From an uncultured bacterium (lineage in GTDB: Bacteria > Planctomycetota > Phycisphaerae > Phycisphaerales > SM1A02), in contig CAIPQY010000289.1 of NCBI GenBank assembly GCA_903867275.1, positions 1 through 5,899 on the forward strand: DNA of 5,899 bases. The letters are read 5' to 3'. The translations under genes and the position numbers were made by a program. This document shows, piece after piece, positions 5,426 through 5,899 of the stretch. Each line of letters starts with the position of its first letter. Positions within the stretch are counted from its first letter, which is position 1. The notes below the pieces were generated by a model. That model saw only the letters and a program-made list of their open reading frames with translations. It was not told where the DNA came from and made no database searches.

Positions 5426-5899
5426 ATGCCAGGAACCATGGACGAAATCGTCGCCCTCTGCCGCCGCCGCGGCTTCATCTTCCAGTCGAGCGAGATCTAC
5501 GGAGGCATCAACGGCTTCTGGGATTACGGACCGCTGGGCACCGAGCTGAAGCGCAACCTGAAGAACGCCTGGTGGAAGGACGTGGTGCAGGGCGAACTCT
5601 CCGGTCCCGACGGCAATCCCGTGGACATCGTGGGCCTGGACTGCACCATCATCATGCACCCGAAGGCGTGGGTGGCATCGGGTCACGTGGGCGGCTTCAG
5701 CGATCCCATGGTGGACTGCCGCGAGAGCAAGTCGCGCTATCGCGCCGACCACCTGATGGCCCTCGGCGTGCAGGGCGAGGGTAGCGGCCAGCTGTTCGCC
5801 TTCGTGTCGGGCGACGACAAGAGTCTGGCGCAGGCGCGCAAGAAGTTGGAGAAGTACCTGAAGCGCTCGCTGACGGACGGCGATCTGGCGGTTCGGCCC
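5426..5899 (+). CDS. glyS: Glycyl-tRNA synthetase, homodimeric type, N-terminal part (3' end outside window)
   Basis: The 158 codons seen are the N-terminus of the eukaryote/archaea-like homodimeric class II glycyl-tRNA synthetase (GlyQS/GRS1 type), which charges tRNA-Gly in the cytoplasm. They are not from the alpha2beta2 form. Diagnostic stretches are RRRGFIFQSSEIYGGINGF (13-31), WDYGPLGTELKRN (32-44), IVGLDCTIIMHPKAW (68-82) and SGHVGGFSDPMVDC (85-98), followed by RADHL (106-110). The latter is normally preceded by a CxxC-like pair, which here has only Cys98. From about 111 the chain enters a lineage-variable segment containing SGDDKSLAQARKKLEKYL, which I do not recognise beyond being helical. 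Two in-frame ATGs, 5426 and 5438, compete. 5426 is 10 nt from a -10-like hexamer, whereas the AGGA before 5438 leaves only 3 nt of spacing. It is separated from folE by a terminator. Confidence 0.95.
   Translation, partial: MPGTMDEIVALCRRRGFIFQSSEIYGGINGFWDYGPLGTELKRNLKNAWWKDVVQGELSGPDGNPVDIVGLDCTIIMHPKAWVASGHVGGFSDPMVDCRESKSRYRADHLMALGVQGEGSGQLFAFVSGDDKSLAQARKKLEKYLKRSLTDGDLAVRP

Noticed and set aside
4712..5752. A 346-codon minus-strand open frame opposite folE and glyS
   Set aside because: His/Val/Ala/Leu-rich composition typical of the antisense of GC-rich genes, no recognisable domain, and both genes on the other strand are unmistakable.

Overview
The window is dense, GC-rich bacterial chromosome: seven protein genes, no gap over about 70 bases, and no RNA gene, mobile element or CRISPR array that I can see. 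Coding frames end mostly in G or C at the third codon position. The GC-rich core genome, the secreted thioredoxin-TPR protein of a type common in Planctomycetota, the Gfo/Idh/MocA oxidoreductase and the style of the glycyl-tRNA synthetase N-terminus suggest a planctomycete, perhaps class Phycisphaerae. This placement is inference, not proof.

Layout. (1) 1-551, minus: a FolD-family protein (one-carbon folate metabolism) whose C-terminal part lies beyond the window. (2) 603-1658, plus: an exported TlpA-like thioredoxin with a helical, TPR-like C-terminal half, divergent from folD across 51 bp. (3) 1678-4699, minus: a compact three-gene operon, read from 4699 leftward: a ureohydrolase-fold enzyme (formimidoylglutamase/arginase family), a Mak-like ROK sugar kinase, and a Gfo/Idh/MocA oxidoreductase. 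Both internal junctions are 4-bp ATGA overlaps. The operon converges on the thioredoxin gene across 19 bp holding a small GC hairpin. (4) 4754-5356, plus: folE, GTP cyclohydrolase I. (5) 5379-5406: an intrinsic terminator. (6) 5426 to the end, plus: the start of a glycyl-tRNA synthetase.

Two observations stand out. The FolD-family protein has replaced all three classical bifunctional active-site side chains checked (Lys to Gln, Gln to His, Asp to Glu) while keeping the tyrosine and the nucleotide-binding motif. This suggests a changed, possibly dehydrogenase-only, enzyme. Second, four of the five promoter-proximal genes carry a TANNNT -10-like hexamer only 7-10 nt before the start codon and lack a Shine-Dalgarno sequence, the pattern expected of leaderless or nearly leaderless mRNAs. 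The fifth, the thioredoxin gene, has a normal AAGGAG and a longer leader.

Functionally, folD and folE both belong to folate/pterin metabolism but are separate transcription units. The three-gene operon looks like a small catabolic module joining a metal-dependent C-N hydrolase, a sugar kinase and an NAD(P)-dependent sugar or cyclitol dehydrogenase. Its substrate cannot be read from the sequence.
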